A stretch of 64,000 bases of DNA from Pseudomonadota bacterium (GCA_023423415.1 JAFAFP010000158.1:1-64000), one strand, 5' to 3'. Shown: positions 18,240 to 27,658, numbered from the stretch's first letter. The notes: a model not told the origin generated them from the sequence alone. Made by a program: numbers and translations.

Positions 18240-19046
18240 CTATGTCCCAACTCGCATTGGCGCACCGAGCTTGCGCAAGGTCGCCAGTACCGAGAGGGCG
18301 ACGATCCGCCCGGTTTTCGGATTCTCGGACGGCACGTTCTCGATCGACAAGGTGAAGCGCGCGGAATCGGCCTCGACCTCGATCGTGTGACAATTGCGGG
18401 TGACGGCCGGATCGGCCCAGATATCGATTTGCGTGCGGTCGGGGCCGATGCCGGCGAGCGACAAGGCGGCGGCGACATTGACGTTGGCGGGGAAGCCTGC
18501 GGCTGCATCGCGGGCGCTGCCGGAGAACACGCGCTTGGCTTCGGTCAGGCCTTCGACCGAGATGCCGTTCTTCTCAAGATAGGGGGCGCCCTTCAGTCCG
18601 ACCGGCGGCTTGCGGGTGGTCATGCGCACCGACTTGACGTCGCCTTCGGCTGCGGCGGCCACAGCGTCGAGGCCGAGCAGGGCGCCGGTCGGCACGATGA
18701 TGGTTCCGCCCTTGGCCTTGGCGAGTTCGGTCAGGTCAGGGCGTGGCAGCAGGGCGCCGCAGCTCAGCACGATCACCGATTTACCCGCCTCCAGCATCGG
18801 CCGGCAGATCTGGTCAAGCAGGGCTGACGGAGCGCATTCCACGGCGACGTCGGCGTGGACCGGAAAATCCTTCAGATCGACGATCGGCGCCTTGATCCCC
18901 TCGCTGTCCAGCCAGGCTTGCGCTTTCGCCGTGTCACCGGCTGCGACACAGGCGAGTGAAAGGCCCGGAATCCCGTCGGTCAGCTTGCGCGCCAGCGTTC
19001 GCCCAATAGCCCCGAGCCCGGCAATTGCGATCCGAATATCCGCCAT
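18240..19046 (-). CDS. L-aspartate dehydrogenase
   Basis: 268 residues. NAD(P)-dependent enzyme turning L-aspartate into iminoaspartate/oxaloacetate and ammonia; some members feed NAD synthesis. Visible: Rossmann GIAGLGAIGRTL-type motif (IRIAIAGLGAIGRTLARKL), VVECAPSA-type segment, and the family C-terminal pattern NVNVAAALSLAGIGPDRTQI plus SARFTLSIENVPSENPKTGR. ATG 19046 is preferred over a TTG three codons upstream because AGGAG then lies 10 bases away. Directly upstream of murI and divergent from a tricarboxylate-type binding protein. Confidence 0.88.
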   Translation of the reverse strand: MADIRIAIAGLGAIGRTLARKLTDGIPGLSLACVAAGDTAKAQAWLDSEGIKAPIVDLKDFPVHADVAVECAPSALLDQICRPMLEAGKSVIVLSCGALLPRPDLTELAKAKGGTIIVPTGALLGLDAVAAAAEGDVKSVRMTTRKPPVGLKGAPYLEKNGISVEGLTEAKRVFSGSARDAAAGFPANVNVAAALSLAGIGPDRTQIDIWADPAVTRNCHTIEVEADSARFTLSIENVPSENPKTGRIVALSVLATLRKLGAPMRVGT

Positions 19047-19164
19047 TCCAGCCAATCTCCTGTGCAGGGCGGTGGTTTACGTGTGCGACGGTTGGTTCAC
19101 AAGGTCCGGCTTGACCGGGCCAATCACGCAGGCAAAGTGAAACGGGGAATAAGGGAGACGCCCA

Positions 19165-20142
19165 ATGTATAAAACAAAATTATTGGCCGTACTGGCCGGA
19201 CTCTTGACGCTGACCGGCGCCGCCACGGCACAGGACTACCCGAACCGACCCCTGACCATGATTATCCCGTTCGCCGCGGGCGGCCCCACCGACGTGCTGG
19301 GTCGCGTATTGGGAGCGAGGATGAGCGAAATCCTCGGTCAGCAGGTTGTGATCGAAAACGTGGGAGGAGCCGGCGGTCAGACCGGTTCCAAGCGTGTGGC
19401 GGACAGCAAGCCCGACGGTTACACCTTCCTGCTCGGCACAGTCGGCACGCATGCGCAGGGACAAACCCTCTACAAGAAGCCGCAATATAATTCGCTGGCC
19501 GATTTCACGCCGGTGATCCTGGTTGCCGACGTGCCGATCGCGCTGATCGCGCGCAAGGATTTCCCGGCCAACAACCTGAAGGATTTCATCGCCTATTCGA
19601 AGGCGAATGCCAGCAAGATGACCTATGGCTCGGCTGGTGCAGGCTCGGCGACGCATCTTGGCTGTGTCGTCGCCAACATGGTGATGGACACCAACATCGT
19701 GCATGTGCCCTACAAGGGCACTGGGCCGGCGATGCAGGATCTGCAGGGCGGACGCATCGACTTCCTGTGCGAGATCGTCTCGACCGCTAAACCGCAGATC
19801 GATGGCGGCACGGTCAAGGCGATTGCGATCATGACCAAGGATCGCTCGCCGGCCTTGCCGAATGTTCCGACCGCCGAAGAGCAGGGCACGAAAGGCATGG
19901 AAGCCTATACCTGGAACGCCCTGTATCTGCCGAAGGGCACGCCGCCGGCGGTCGTCAAAAAGCTGGCCGATGCCGCCAATCAGGCAATGAATACGCCGGC
20001 TGTGAAGGAACGGCTGGCGGGCTTGGGTGCAGTCGTCGTTTCGCCGGATCGCCGGTCGCCCGAATATCTGGCCAAATTCACCAAGGATGAAATCGAGAAA
20101 TGGGCCGCACCAATCAAACAGAGTGGCGCGCAACTCGATTAG
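19165..20142 (+). CDS. tripartite tricarboxylate transporter (Bug family) substrate-binding protein
   Basis: 325 residues. Signal peptide MYKTKLLAVLAGLLTLTGAA with cleavage at TAQ, then the Bug fold: YPNRPLTMIIPFAAGGPTDV, VVIENVGGAGGQTGSKRVAD, PDGYTFLLGT, and VPYKGTGPAMQDLQGGRIDF. Bug proteins bind small carboxylates, sometimes amino acids or aromatic acids, with main-chain water contacts. The TctA and TctB membrane components are not nearby, a common situation for Bug genes. GGGAG precedes the ATG. Its divergent placement next to aspartate dehydrogenase hints at, but does not prove, a dicarboxylate or aspartate-like ligand. Confidence 0.9.
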   Translation: MYKTKLLAVLAGLLTLTGAATAQDYPNRPLTMIIPFAAGGPTDVLGRVLGARMSEILGQQVVIENVGGAGGQTGSKRVADSKPDGYTFLLGTVGTHAQGQTLYKKPQYNSLADFTPVILVADVPIALIARKDFPANNLKDFIAYSKANASKMTYGSAGAGSATHLGCVVANMVMDTNIVHVPYKGTGPAMQDLQGGRIDFLCEIVSTAKPQIDGGTVKAIAIMTKDRSPALPNVPTAEEQGTKGMEAYTWNALYLPKGTPPAVVKKLADAANQAMNTPAVKERLAGLGAVVVSPDRRSPEYLAKFTKDEIEKWAAPIKQSGAQLD

Positions 20143-20244
20143 TTTAGACTGCTGAGATTCGGCGGCGGACTTCGGTCCGTCGCCGTTGTGTTGCGATACG
20201 GGTTTCGCGGGGCCAGGAAGGCCTTCGTGAAGGAGTGGGGGACT

Positions 20245-20613
20245 ATGAGCTTAGGTCGCGTGTTGATCGTCGAGGACGAGGTGTTGATCCGCATGCTGGC
20301 GGTCGACATGCTGCTCGATCTTGGCCACGAGGCGGATGAAGCGGGCACGGCCGGCGAGGCGCTGGAAATGCTCCGCGCGCCCGGTGCTGCGTATGGATTG
20401 GTGTTGCTCGATCTCGGCTTGCCGGACAAGCGCGGCGACGATCTGGTGCGGGAGATCCGGCAATCGCATGCTGATCTGCCGCTGCTGGTCGCCAGCGGCG
20501 AAGACCAAAGCGAAGTGAAAGCCAGGCTGCAAGAATTTGCGCCGATCGGATTTCTCGGCAAGCCGTTCGATATGGACGGAATGAAAGCGACGATCGATCG
20601 TCTGACGCGGTGA
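20245..20613 (+). CDS. single-domain response regulator (REC only)
   Basis: 122 residues, a receiver domain with no output domain. Phosphorylation site Asp56 in GLVLLDLGLPD, acidic pocket VEDE near residues 9-12, the conserved Ser/Thr position in LLVASGED, and the Lys in FLGKPFD. AAGGAG precedes ATG 20245, which is why I reject a longer start. Single-domain receivers pass phosphate to or titrate another kinase or regulator. No kinase gene is adjacent; the hybrid kinase at 39589 is a possible but unproven partner. Confidence 0.9.
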   Translation: MSLGRVLIVEDEVLIRMLAVDMLLDLGHEADEAGTAGEALEMLRAPGAAYGLVLLDLGLPDKRGDDLVREIRQSHADLPLLVASGEDQSEVKARLQEFAPIGFLGKPFDMDGMKATIDRLTR

Positions 20614-20616
20614 CGC

Positions 20617-20739
20617 TCAGGTCACTCCGGTCAGGGTGACCAGCACGACGACGGTTGCTGCGAACAGCGACGCAACGACCGCCAGTGTCAGATGGCGATC
20701 GTCCTGCTGGTCAATGAGCGGCCGTGAGAACGGCACCAT
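20617..20739 (-). CDS. predicted 40-residue single-span membrane peptide
   Basis: Reads MVPFSRPLIDQQDDRHLTLA followed by one hydrophobic helix (about residues 18-37, VVASLFAATVVVLVTL) and a short tail. It converges on the response regulator gene, with only 3 bases between stop codons. The ribosome site is weak (GAGGTCTCG upstream). No family recognised. The polar N-terminus and single membrane span are protein-like, but at this length the call is tentative. Confidence 0.45.
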   Translation of the reverse strand: MVPFSRPLIDQQDDRHLTLAVVASLFAATVVVLVTLTGVT

Positions 20740-20856
20740 GGCGAGACCTCGTTGCGATCAAGTCAGGCCATGAATCGCGATTCTGCCCTGTGAGGGCGAG
20801 TCATTTATCTTCTGCCACACCCTTGACTCGCAAACCACGACTCGGGCGCGGGTCGA

Positions 20857-22062
20857 TCAGCGGATATTTTCCGCCACCGCAAAGCCCAACTCCTTCAAGC
20901 CTTGCTTGGCGCGCGCTGTCGCCTGACCGGAAATCCGCAGTTCGGCGCGGCCAAAGCCCCGCCGACGGATTTCGCCTGCAGCATTGCTCATCGCCTTGCG
21001 CGTGCTTTCGGTCCAGGACATGGCATCGACCGGCCAGATGCCGATCACGCCGTTGCGCGTCTGGTTGAACGGGAATTCGCCGAGCGAGACGTAACTCGTG
21101 ACGGCGCCAGTCTTCAGGTGGAAATCGGCGACCATCTCGGTATAGCGACGATTGAACACTGCAGCGTCGCGGCGGTTGACGACGGTGGCGCGGCGCAGGA
21201 AGTCGTCGCGGCCGGCCGCCGGGACGATGTCGAGCGAGGCCACCATCGAAGTCATGTCGAGAGGCGTGTAATTGCGGTTGGCGAGGAGCGCATCGGCGCT
21301 CGCGCGATCGAGACCCATGGCCATCATCTTCTGACGGTTGAGGTCCATCAGTTGCGCAGCGGATTGGTCGCGCATGGCATCGGCAACGCCGCTCGCTGTC
21401 GCCGTGTTGGAAATCACAAGGCCAACGGCACCGGGAATCGCCATCATGGCGCCGGAGACGACCAGACCGCCCGCCGCAGCGGCTTGGGAAATCTTTTGCA
21501 GGCGCAATTGCAGCGGTTCGTAATCAGTGTACGGATCGACTCCGAGCCGCGCAGCGAGTTCACGGCGCTTCTGGTCCGCGCCGAAGCCGCCAAATGCCTG
21601 ATCCTGCGACTTTCCGGCATTGTTCATGCCGGAGCCGATCTGGCTCATCTGATTGCCGATGCCGGCCAGCGTGTTGCCGATCGCCTGGACCGGATTGACG
21701 AGGAGCTCGCCAGCGAACTTCACTGGCGCAAGCCCAGCCTGACCGAGTGCATTGTTGAACGCTTCGGACTCGCTCAGCTTGTCCAGCTCGGCAACAGCGG
21801 CGAGTTCACGGCTGCGCATCTGCATCATCGCGTCGCTGACAACCCGGAAGTCGCCGTAAGGTGAGCGCACCGAATAGACGCGGAGAAAGCCATCGCTGCG
21901 GACCGGATTGGCGATGGTGTAGTTCGGTCCGGCGGCACGGATGCCCGATATTCTGTTTGGATCGAATGACGCCGGGCGTTCAGTCTCGGCAGCAAAAGCA
22001 CAAGAAGAGATGACCAGCCCTGCCGTCATGGCGAGGCTGGAAGTCGCGGTCAGAAGACGCAT
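20857..22062 (-). CDS. secreted protein of unknown function
   Basis: 401 residues. Signal peptide MRLLTATSSLAMTAGLVISS with cleavage near CAFAAE. The mature part has a YSVRSPYGDFRVVSD segment, a Gly/Met-rich stretch (GNTLAGIGNQMSQIGSGMNN), a hydrophobic helix (AAAGGLVVSGAMMAIPGAVG, then LVISNTATASG) that may enter a membrane, and a charged C-terminal part with TEMVADFHLKTGAV. No catalytic motif or repeat recognised and no useful operon context: it is flanked by a small peptide gene and a divergent secreted protein gene. Confidence 0.7.
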   Translation of the reverse strand: MRLLTATSSLAMTAGLVISSCAFAAETERPASFDPNRISGIRAAGPNYTIANPVRSDGFLRVYSVRSPYGDFRVVSDAMMQMRSRELAAVAELDKLSESEAFNNALGQAGLAPVKFAGELLVNPVQAIGNTLAGIGNQMSQIGSGMNNAGKSQDQAFGGFGADQKRRELAARLGVDPYTDYEPLQLRLQKISQAAAAGGLVVSGAMMAIPGAVGLVISNTATASGVADAMRDQSAAQLMDLNRQKMMAMGLDRASADALLANRNYTPLDMTSMVASLDIVPAAGRDDFLRRATVVNRRDAAVFNRRYTEMVADFHLKTGAVTSYVSLGEFPFNQTRNGVIGIWPVDAMSWTESTRKAMSNAAGEIRRRGFGRAELRISGQATARAKQGLKELGFAVAENIR

Positions 22063-22315
22063 CGAACCCCCCAGCGATCTAAGCGGCGGGCATTTGACAG
22101 GGATTGGGTTACCGCCGCAAGCGGCTACTCACAGTCATCCGCTCACGATGTCGGGACAGTTTTCTGCTGTTCGATCAGACTTTTGTCAGTTGCTTTTGGA
22201 CCGGCAGCGGGCGGCCAATCGCTATGCTTGGAACTGCCGCCTCGGCGCGGCGTTAAAGGGGCACGTCCATTCAACCTGCCTTCCCAACAATTGCACGCTA
22301 CCGAAGGAGGCGACC

Positions 22316-22834
22316 ATGCGGGTCGTGCTTGCAGTCGCGGGTATTTCGATGCTGCTTCATCCGGCGTTCGCTCAACAGTCGCTTGATACGCAAACCGTCG
22401 TTGTTGGTCCTTGGACGATCGCAACGACGTACAAGGCCGACAAGTTCGAGAATTGCACGATGGCGCGAACGACGACAGGATTTGGCATTGCCTTCGTACG
22501 CAATCCGGATGGTCTGTTGCTGGCGGTCGATTCAGCGAAGTGGAAGCTGGAACGCGGCAAGGCTTATTCGATCAAACTGTCGGCAGGGCCGCAGACGGTC
22601 GATGCCAAGGCGCTGGCCGAATCCAAGTCAGTGACCATTGCCCTTGCGGACCGTTCGTTCAATGAACGGCTGAGAAGTGCAAACACGCTCGAAGTGCGAG
22701 GCGAAGGTGCGACGCTTCGCCTGCCGCTGGACGGGAGCGCGGCGGGACTTGAACGCCTCGATCAGTGTTTCGACAAGAACTCCAAGGAAAGCCCGGAGGT
22801 CAATCCGTTCGTGACTCCCGGCAGGAAGCCCTGA
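22316..22834 (+). CDS. secreted protein of unknown function, 172 residues
   Basis: Signal peptide MRVVLAVAGISMLLHPAFAQ, cleaved before QSLDTQ. The mature protein opens with VVVGPWTIATTYKADKFENC and has two cysteines (about residues 47 and 154) that could form one disulfide; the layout is like small beta-rich periplasmic proteins such as the IalB group, but I would not assign it there. A strong GAAGGAGG site 6 bases upstream decides the ATG at 22316 against an in-frame start at 21941. It converges on the CoA-transferase gene. Confidence 0.72.
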   Translation: MRVVLAVAGISMLLHPAFAQQSLDTQTVVVGPWTIATTYKADKFENCTMARTTTGFGIAFVRNPDGLLLAVDSAKWKLERGKAYSIKLSAGPQTVDAKALAESKSVTIALADRSFNERLRSANTLEVRGEGATLRLPLDGSAAGLERLDQCFDKNSKESPEVNPFVTPGRKP

Positions 22835-22847
22835 ACGTGAGGCACGA

Positions 22848-24059
22848 CTAGCTGCCGACCTTGTTGTAGCCGGAGCTGATATCCGCGATCTCGTCGTCGG
22901 ACAAGCCGGCCTCCCGCAGCAATTCTTCGGTGTGTTCACCAAGCGGCGGCGCAAGATGACGGACCGATGGCGAAGAGCCTGACCATGAGCCAGGCACCTG
23001 CGTCACACGCAGCCGCCCTTCGGTCGGATGCTCTACCGTTCGAAAGAACCCGGATTCGTTGAGATGCGGATCGTCGAGCAGGCTTTCGATGCTGTTCAAC
23101 GGCATCACCGGAATGTCGGCGGCATCGAGCAATGCGACCCAGTCGGCGGTGGTGCGGGTTTTCATCGTATCAGAGACGAATTGATAGACCTCGTCGATAT
23201 GCTTGGCGCGATTGCCATGCGTCGAGAAACGAGGATCCTGCAGCAGGTCTTCGCGATCGATGGCCCGGAAAAAGTTTTTCCAGTGCTGGTCGGTGTAGAC
23301 GAGCGCGCAGACATATCCGTCCTTCGTTGCGTAGGGACGGCGATGTTTCGAGACGAGACGCGGATAATATTGCGGCCCTTCGGGCGGATCGAAGGTCAGT
23401 CCGGCGAGGTGGTCGCCGAGCAAATATTCGGCGAAAACTTCGAACATCGGGATTTCGATTGCCTGGCCTTCGCCGGTCCGTTCGCGATGAAAGAGCGCGG
23501 CGGAAATCGCGTTCGCGAGATAGAGGCCAACGGTGCGGTCGGCGATGGCGATCGGCATGTAACGCGGTTCGCCGCCCCAGGCGTCGCGCGGGATCGCCGC
23601 GATGCCGGTCAGCCCCTGAATGAGATCGTCGTAGGCGGGCTTGCCCGCGTAGCGGCCACCAGCGCCGTAGCCCGTGGCGCTGGCATAAACGATGCGCGGA
23701 TTGACGGTGCGGATATCGTCATAGCCAAGGCCGAGCCGCGCCATCGCCGCCGGCCGCACATTGCTGACGAATACGTCGGCGGTCGCAGCCAGCTTGCGCA
23801 GGGCGTCGCGCGCCTTCGGCTGTTTCAGGTCGAGCGCGATGCTGCGCTTGTTTCGATTGAGGTTGAGATAGATGTGGCCCATGCCCGGATTTCGCATGGG
23901 ACCGACATGGCGCATGATGTCGCCGGAGGGCGCCTCCACCTTGATCACGTCGGCGCCGAAGTCGGCGAGAATCTGCGTCGCGTATGGGCCGAGGATCACG
24001 CTGGTCAGGTCGATGATGCGGATGCCGGCGAGGGGGCCGGTTGGCTTGCTGTCAGTCAT
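22848..24059 (-). CDS. class III CoA-transferase (CaiB/BaiF family)
   Basis: 403 residues, typical length. Moves CoA between a carboxylic acid and an acyl-CoA via an aspartyl-CoA intermediate. Visible: GPLAGIRIIDLTSVILGPYA, LADFGADVIKVEAPSGD, NLNRNKRSIALDLKQPKARD, and GKPAYDDLIQGLTGIAA, where the Asp in the YDDLIQ block is at the expected nucleophile position. Close to acyl-CoA:dicarboxylate members; the substrate cannot be told from sequence. No dehydrogenase or thiolase genes are adjacent, and the neighbouring radical SAM gene does not suggest a pathway. Confidence 0.9.
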   Translation of the reverse strand: MTDSKPTGPLAGIRIIDLTSVILGPYATQILADFGADVIKVEAPSGDIMRHVGPMRNPGMGHIYLNLNRNKRSIALDLKQPKARDALRKLAATADVFVSNVRPAAMARLGLGYDDIRTVNPRIVYASATGYGAGGRYAGKPAYDDLIQGLTGIAAIPRDAWGGEPRYMPIAIADRTVGLYLANAISAALFHRERTGEGQAIEIPMFEVFAEYLLGDHLAGLTFDPPEGPQYYPRLVSKHRRPYATKDGYVCALVYTDQHWKNFFRAIDREDLLQDPRFSTHGNRAKHIDEVYQFVSDTMKTRTTADWVALLDAADIPVMPLNSIESLLDDPHLNESGFFRTVEHPTEGRLRVTQVPGSWSGSSPSVRHLAPPLGEHTEELLREAGLSDDEIADISSGYNKVGS

Positions 24060-24128
24060 GCCGCAGCATTAGCGTGACAGGCATTGTTGCCGCAAACCGA
24101 ATCGAAACGCTATTGCCGCTTCGCCGGT

Positions 24129-25940
24129 TTATCCGACGGCCGTCTCGCGGGCCGGCGCGCCATGCGTCTGCGGGATTTTGTCGGCATACGCCTTCACGAA
24201 ATCCGACATCGGCGCATTGTGCCCGGCGGGCGGGTCCATCGCGTGATCGGTATAGGACTGAATGTCGGGATCGGCATAGACCTTCTTCATGATTGCGCGA
24301 TATTTCCGCACAAGCTTGACCCACCGCACCACTGTCCGGGTGAAATCGTAGGCGCGCCATGGATAGAAGATCAGTGGATTGACGATCGGCATGCCGTAGC
24401 GCCGCTGCGTCCTCATCTTGCGACGCACGAAACCGAACTGCAGGGGATGCACGCCTTCGATCCGTGATGAGCCGGAAAACAGCGTGATGCCGTCGATCAC
24501 CTTGGTCTTGTTCAATCCGGTCGCGGCAGCCCGGCGCATGATGGTTTCAACATGCTCGTCGCTGTAATAGCGCGTCCAGGCGTCGCGATAGACCTGTTCC
24601 CACGTTTCTTTCGACATGATCGGGTGCGCGGTGCAGGCATGTTCAAGATCGTATTTGTTCAGATCGGGATCGACCGGAATCCCTTTCATATGCAGGACCT
24701 TGTGGTCCTCGGAGCCTGGAAGCGGTGTCAGGTAAAAGAACTCGAGGATATCGACCGGCAATTCCTTTTTGATGATTTCGATGTCGCGCGCGATCGATTC
24801 CGGTGTGTCGGTCGGGAAACCGAGAATATAGCCGGCGAACGTCATGACCTTGGCTTTGCGCCAGGCATGAAACATTTCCTGATATTCCCAGATCTTGTTC
24901 TGGCGCTTCTTGGCGCCGGCGAGCGATTGCGGATTGATATTCTCAAGCCCGATGAACACCGCGGTGCAGCCGGCCCGTGCGGCCTTTTCGATGAAGCCCG
25001 GGATCTTGTGACAGAGCGTGTCGACCTGCAGCAGCAGGCGGATCTTGAAGCCTTCCTTTTCGCGCAGTTCGATCAAGCGGTCGAGGATCGGCTCCCAGTT
25101 CTTGTTGCGTGCATAATTGTCGTCGGTGATGAAGAAACGCGTGATGTTCTGCTTCGCATTGGCACGCACGATGCCTTCGATGTCGTCGGCGGTGCGGTAA
25201 CGCGACTTGCGGCCCTGCACGTTGATGATGGTGCAGAAGCTGCATTGAAACGGACAGCCGCGGCCGGCGTCGAAACTCGCATAGTGGCCGGCGACACGGG
25301 TGACAACCTTGCGCGGCAGCACCGGAAAGGTCGCCGCCGTCATGTCCGGCGAGTCTTTCAGATGATTGTAGATCGGCTTCGCCTGCCCGGACGCCATGTC
25401 GCGCAGGAAATCCGCCATCCGGCCTTCGCTTTCGCCGGCATAGAGGACCGCGCCGAGATCGAGCGCTTCCTGCAATTCCGGCGTCAGCGTGGGCAGCATC
25501 GAAATGACGCCGCTGACATGGAAGCCGCCAATCGCGACAGGAATATTCTGCTTGCGGAAGATGCGGGCCAGATCGAGCGCACGCGGGTATTGATTGGACT
25601 GCACACCGACGAGCGCCACGAATCCGGCGCCGGCCTTTTGAATGCGTCGCGTGATACCCTTGATGTCGATGACGGTATTACATTCGTCGTAAGCTTCGAT
25701 GTCGATGGCAACATCGGGACCCAGCACCTCGGCGTCGGCGCATTCGCGGAGCAAGCCATAGACGCTGGCAAGGCTATTGGAGGGGATGGTCGATCGCCAC
25801 CATTGGATGACATATCCATCGGCGTCGTAATGCGATGGCTTGATCAGGACGATCGGGAAGGGGCGCAGCGCGATACGTTCGGGCTCACCCGCAATCAAGG
25901 CAGTTTCAGTTCCCCTGGAAACGCCTGCCGCCCCGGCCAT
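24129..25940 (-). CDS. radical SAM protein with N-terminal B12-binding-like domain
   Basis: 603 residues. Residues about 30-180 resemble a cobalamin-binding Rossmann domain (FPIVLIKPSHYDADGYVIQW, then GVQSNQYPRALDLARIF and VAIGGFHVSGV), but I see no clear DxHxxG motif. The radical SAM core carries C-x3-C-x2-C in GRGCPFQCSFCTIINVQG, with ITRFFITDDNYARNKNWEPI and AVFIGLENINPQSL further on. The C-terminal 150 residues, including HPIMSKETWEQVYRDAWTRY, are a helical extension seen in the HpnJ/BchE-like and related groups. The reaction is unknown. The gene is alone between a CoA-transferase and a small secreted protein, on the same strand. Confidence 0.85.
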   Translation of the reverse strand: MAGAAGVSRGTETALIAGEPERIALRPFPIVLIKPSHYDADGYVIQWWRSTIPSNSLASVYGLLRECADAEVLGPDVAIDIEAYDECNTVIDIKGITRRIQKAGAGFVALVGVQSNQYPRALDLARIFRKQNIPVAIGGFHVSGVISMLPTLTPELQEALDLGAVLYAGESEGRMADFLRDMASGQAKPIYNHLKDSPDMTAATFPVLPRKVVTRVAGHYASFDAGRGCPFQCSFCTIINVQGRKSRYRTADDIEGIVRANAKQNITRFFITDDNYARNKNWEPILDRLIELREKEGFKIRLLLQVDTLCHKIPGFIEKAARAGCTAVFIGLENINPQSLAGAKKRQNKIWEYQEMFHAWRKAKVMTFAGYILGFPTDTPESIARDIEIIKKELPVDILEFFYLTPLPGSEDHKVLHMKGIPVDPDLNKYDLEHACTAHPIMSKETWEQVYRDAWTRYYSDEHVETIMRRAAATGLNKTKVIDGITLFSGSSRIEGVHPLQFGFVRRKMRTQRRYGMPIVNPLIFYPWRAYDFTRTVVRWVKLVRKYRAIMKKVYADPDIQSYTDHAMDPPAGHNAPMSDFVKAYADKIPQTHGAPARETAVG

Positions 25941-26018
25941 AGCACCAGTGGATACATATTTTCACGCCGGCGCAAGAGTGAAATGGCCGGTTGTCTGCTG
26001 CTTATTGAGGTGTCCCGG

Positions 26019-26420
26019 TCAGAAACCTGGATGGAAAATGTCGTCGAAATTGGTGCCGCTCTCGTCGGCCATTTCGTTCTCCATTTCGGATACGACGGTG
26101 GTGGTGCTTCGGCCGACATTGTCGGGCTGCAACAGCGACGGCATGTTGCGATAAGCTTTCATTGCCGCCTCATCGCCGATATAGGCGCATTTGCAATAGG
26201 TCGGATCGGCATAGACGTAATAGCGGGTGCCGTTCTTGCGGTGCGGGACCATTGTGTGCGCCGGGATGCTTTTCAGTCGCTGCATCTTCTGCGGCGTATT
26301 GGCTTCCTTCATCTTGAAGCCGGCATCCTCAAGACGCATCCCGATGCCGAGCTGAGGCGACGCAGGCTGGGCGAGAAGCGGAGACGTCAACAGGCTGAAC
26401 AGAACGACAAGGCTTCTCAC
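26019..26420 (-). CDS. small secreted protein of unknown function
   Basis: 133 residues from a GTG at 26420, chosen because GGAG lies 8 bases upstream and a signal peptide starts there (MRSLVVLFSLLTSPLLAQ). A longer in-frame ATG at 26480 would place 20 charged residues before the signal. The mature part contains RLEDAGFKMKEANTPQKMQR, YYVYADPTYCKCAYIGDEAA with a close C-x-C pair, and an acidic tail. The KNGTRYYVYADPTYCKC segment hints at a small periplasmic domain, but no family is recognised. Confidence 0.65.
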   Translation of the reverse strand: MRSLVVLFSLLTSPLLAQPASPQLGIGMRLEDAGFKMKEANTPQKMQRLKSIPAHTMVPHRKNGTRYYVYADPTYCKCAYIGDEAAMKAYRNMPSLLQPDNVGRSTTTVVSEMENEMADESGTNFDDIFHPGF

Positions 26421-26486
26421 GAGTGATCTCCGACGACTGATCCGTGGCAAAGACCTAGCGGACTCGTCCCGGCTCGCCAAGCGCCG

Positions 26487-26520
26487 TTAAAAAAAGCACG
26501 AGGCTTTTGGGCCTCGTGCT
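26487..26520 (-). terminator. intrinsic terminator of glnII
   Basis: On the minus strand AGCACGAGGC, a 6-nt loop, GCCTCGTGCT, then a run of seven T: a perfect 10-bp stem (26495-26504 with 26511-26520), 17 bases past the glnII stop. Confidence 0.92.
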
Positions 26521-26536
26521 GGTCGATTGATCTGGC

Positions 26537-27574
26537 TTACGCTGCGACGGCCTTGGCTTCGGTCGGCACTTCCGAGATCGTTTTCAGCACCTGTGCTGCG
26601 ATCTGGTAGGGATCGCCCTCCGAGTTCGGACGGCGATCTTCCAGGTAGCCCTTGTAGCCGTTGTTGACGAATGAGTGCGGCACGCGGATCGAGGCGCCGC
26701 GGTCGGCGACGCCATAGCTGAACTTGTTCCACGGCGCCGTTTCGTGCTTGCCGGTCAGGCGCAGGTGATTGTCCGGGCCGTAGACGGCGATGTGTTTGTG
26801 GAGGTTCTTGTCGAACGCCTTCATCAGCGCCTCAAAGTACGCCTTGCCGCCGACTTCGCGCATGTACTTGGTCGAGAAGTTGCAGTGCATGCCCGAGCCG
26901 TTCCAGTCGGTGTCGCCGAGCGGCTTGCAGTGGAATTCGATGTCGATGCCGTATTTCTCGGTGAGGCGCAGCAGCAGGTAGCGCGCGATCCAGATCTGGT
27001 CGGCGGCGGTCTTCGAACCCTTGCCGAAGATCTGGAATTCCCACTGGCCCTTCGCCACTTCGGCGTTGACGCCTTCGTGGTTGATGCCGGCGGCGAGGCA
27101 CAGCTCGAGATGCTCTTCCACGATCTCGCGGGCGACCGAACCGACATTCTTGTAGCCGACGCCGGTGTAGTAGGGGCCTTGCGGGGCCGGATAGCCTTCC
27201 GTCGGGAAGCCAAGCGGACGACCGTCCTTGTAGAAAAAGTACTCCTGCTCGAAGCCGAACCAAGCATCTGGATCATCGAGGACGGTGACGCGGGTGTTCG
27301 ACGGGTGCGGGGTGACGCCATCCGGCATCATCACTTCGCACATCACGAGCGCGCCGTTCTTGCGCGCAGCGTCGGGGTAGATGGCGACCGGCTTCAATAC
27401 GCAATCGGAGCTACGGCCCTCGGCCTGCATCGTCGATGAACCATCGAAGCCCCAGAGCGGAAGCTGCTCGAGCGTCGGAAAACTGTCGAATTCTTTCAGC
27501 TGGGTTTTACCACGCAGATTCGGAACCGGCGTGTAACCATCGAGCCAAATGTATTCGAGCTTGTACTTTGTCAT
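26537..27574 (-). CDS. glnII: glutamine synthetase II (eukaryote-type GSII)
   Basis: 345 residues, the size of GSII rather than the 470-residue GlnA. Makes glutamine from glutamate, ammonia and ATP. Visible: MTKYKLEYIWLDGYTPVPNL, LPLWGFDGSSTMQAEGRSSD (beta-grasp and start of the active site), WFGFEQEYFF (metal-binding Glu), AGINHEGVNAEVAKGQWEFQ and GADRG-like GVADRGASIRVP (ATP/ammonia site). ATG 27574 is set by the conserved start. A sigma-54 promoter and an NtrC-like site lie upstream and a perfect terminator downstream, so it should be induced by nitrogen limitation, as known for rhizobial glnII. Confidence 0.96.
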   Translation of the reverse strand: MTKYKLEYIWLDGYTPVPNLRGKTQLKEFDSFPTLEQLPLWGFDGSSTMQAEGRSSDCVLKPVAIYPDAARKNGALVMCEVMMPDGVTPHPSNTRVTVLDDPDAWFGFEQEYFFYKDGRPLGFPTEGYPAPQGPYYTGVGYKNVGSVAREIVEEHLELCLAAGINHEGVNAEVAKGQWEFQIFGKGSKTAADQIWIARYLLLRLTEKYGIDIEFHCKPLGDTDWNGSGMHCNFSTKYMREVGGKAYFEALMKAFDKNLHKHIAVYGPDNHLRLTGKHETAPWNKFSYGVADRGASIRVPHSFVNNGYKGYLEDRRPNSEGDPYQIAAQVLKTISEVPTEAKAVAA

Positions 27575-27658
27575 TGGTCTCTCATCTCGGATGACGCGAA
27601 GGAGCGGTAGCCTGGTGCTCGGCGCCGGCTCGCGCCCGGCCGCCGGCAGAGCGTTTGC

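Noticed and set aside
24552..26426. 624-codon open frame on the plus strand opposite the radical SAM gene
   Set aside because: The minus strand carries a complete CxxxCxxC radical SAM protein; the plus frame has no motif and extends over two separate genes.
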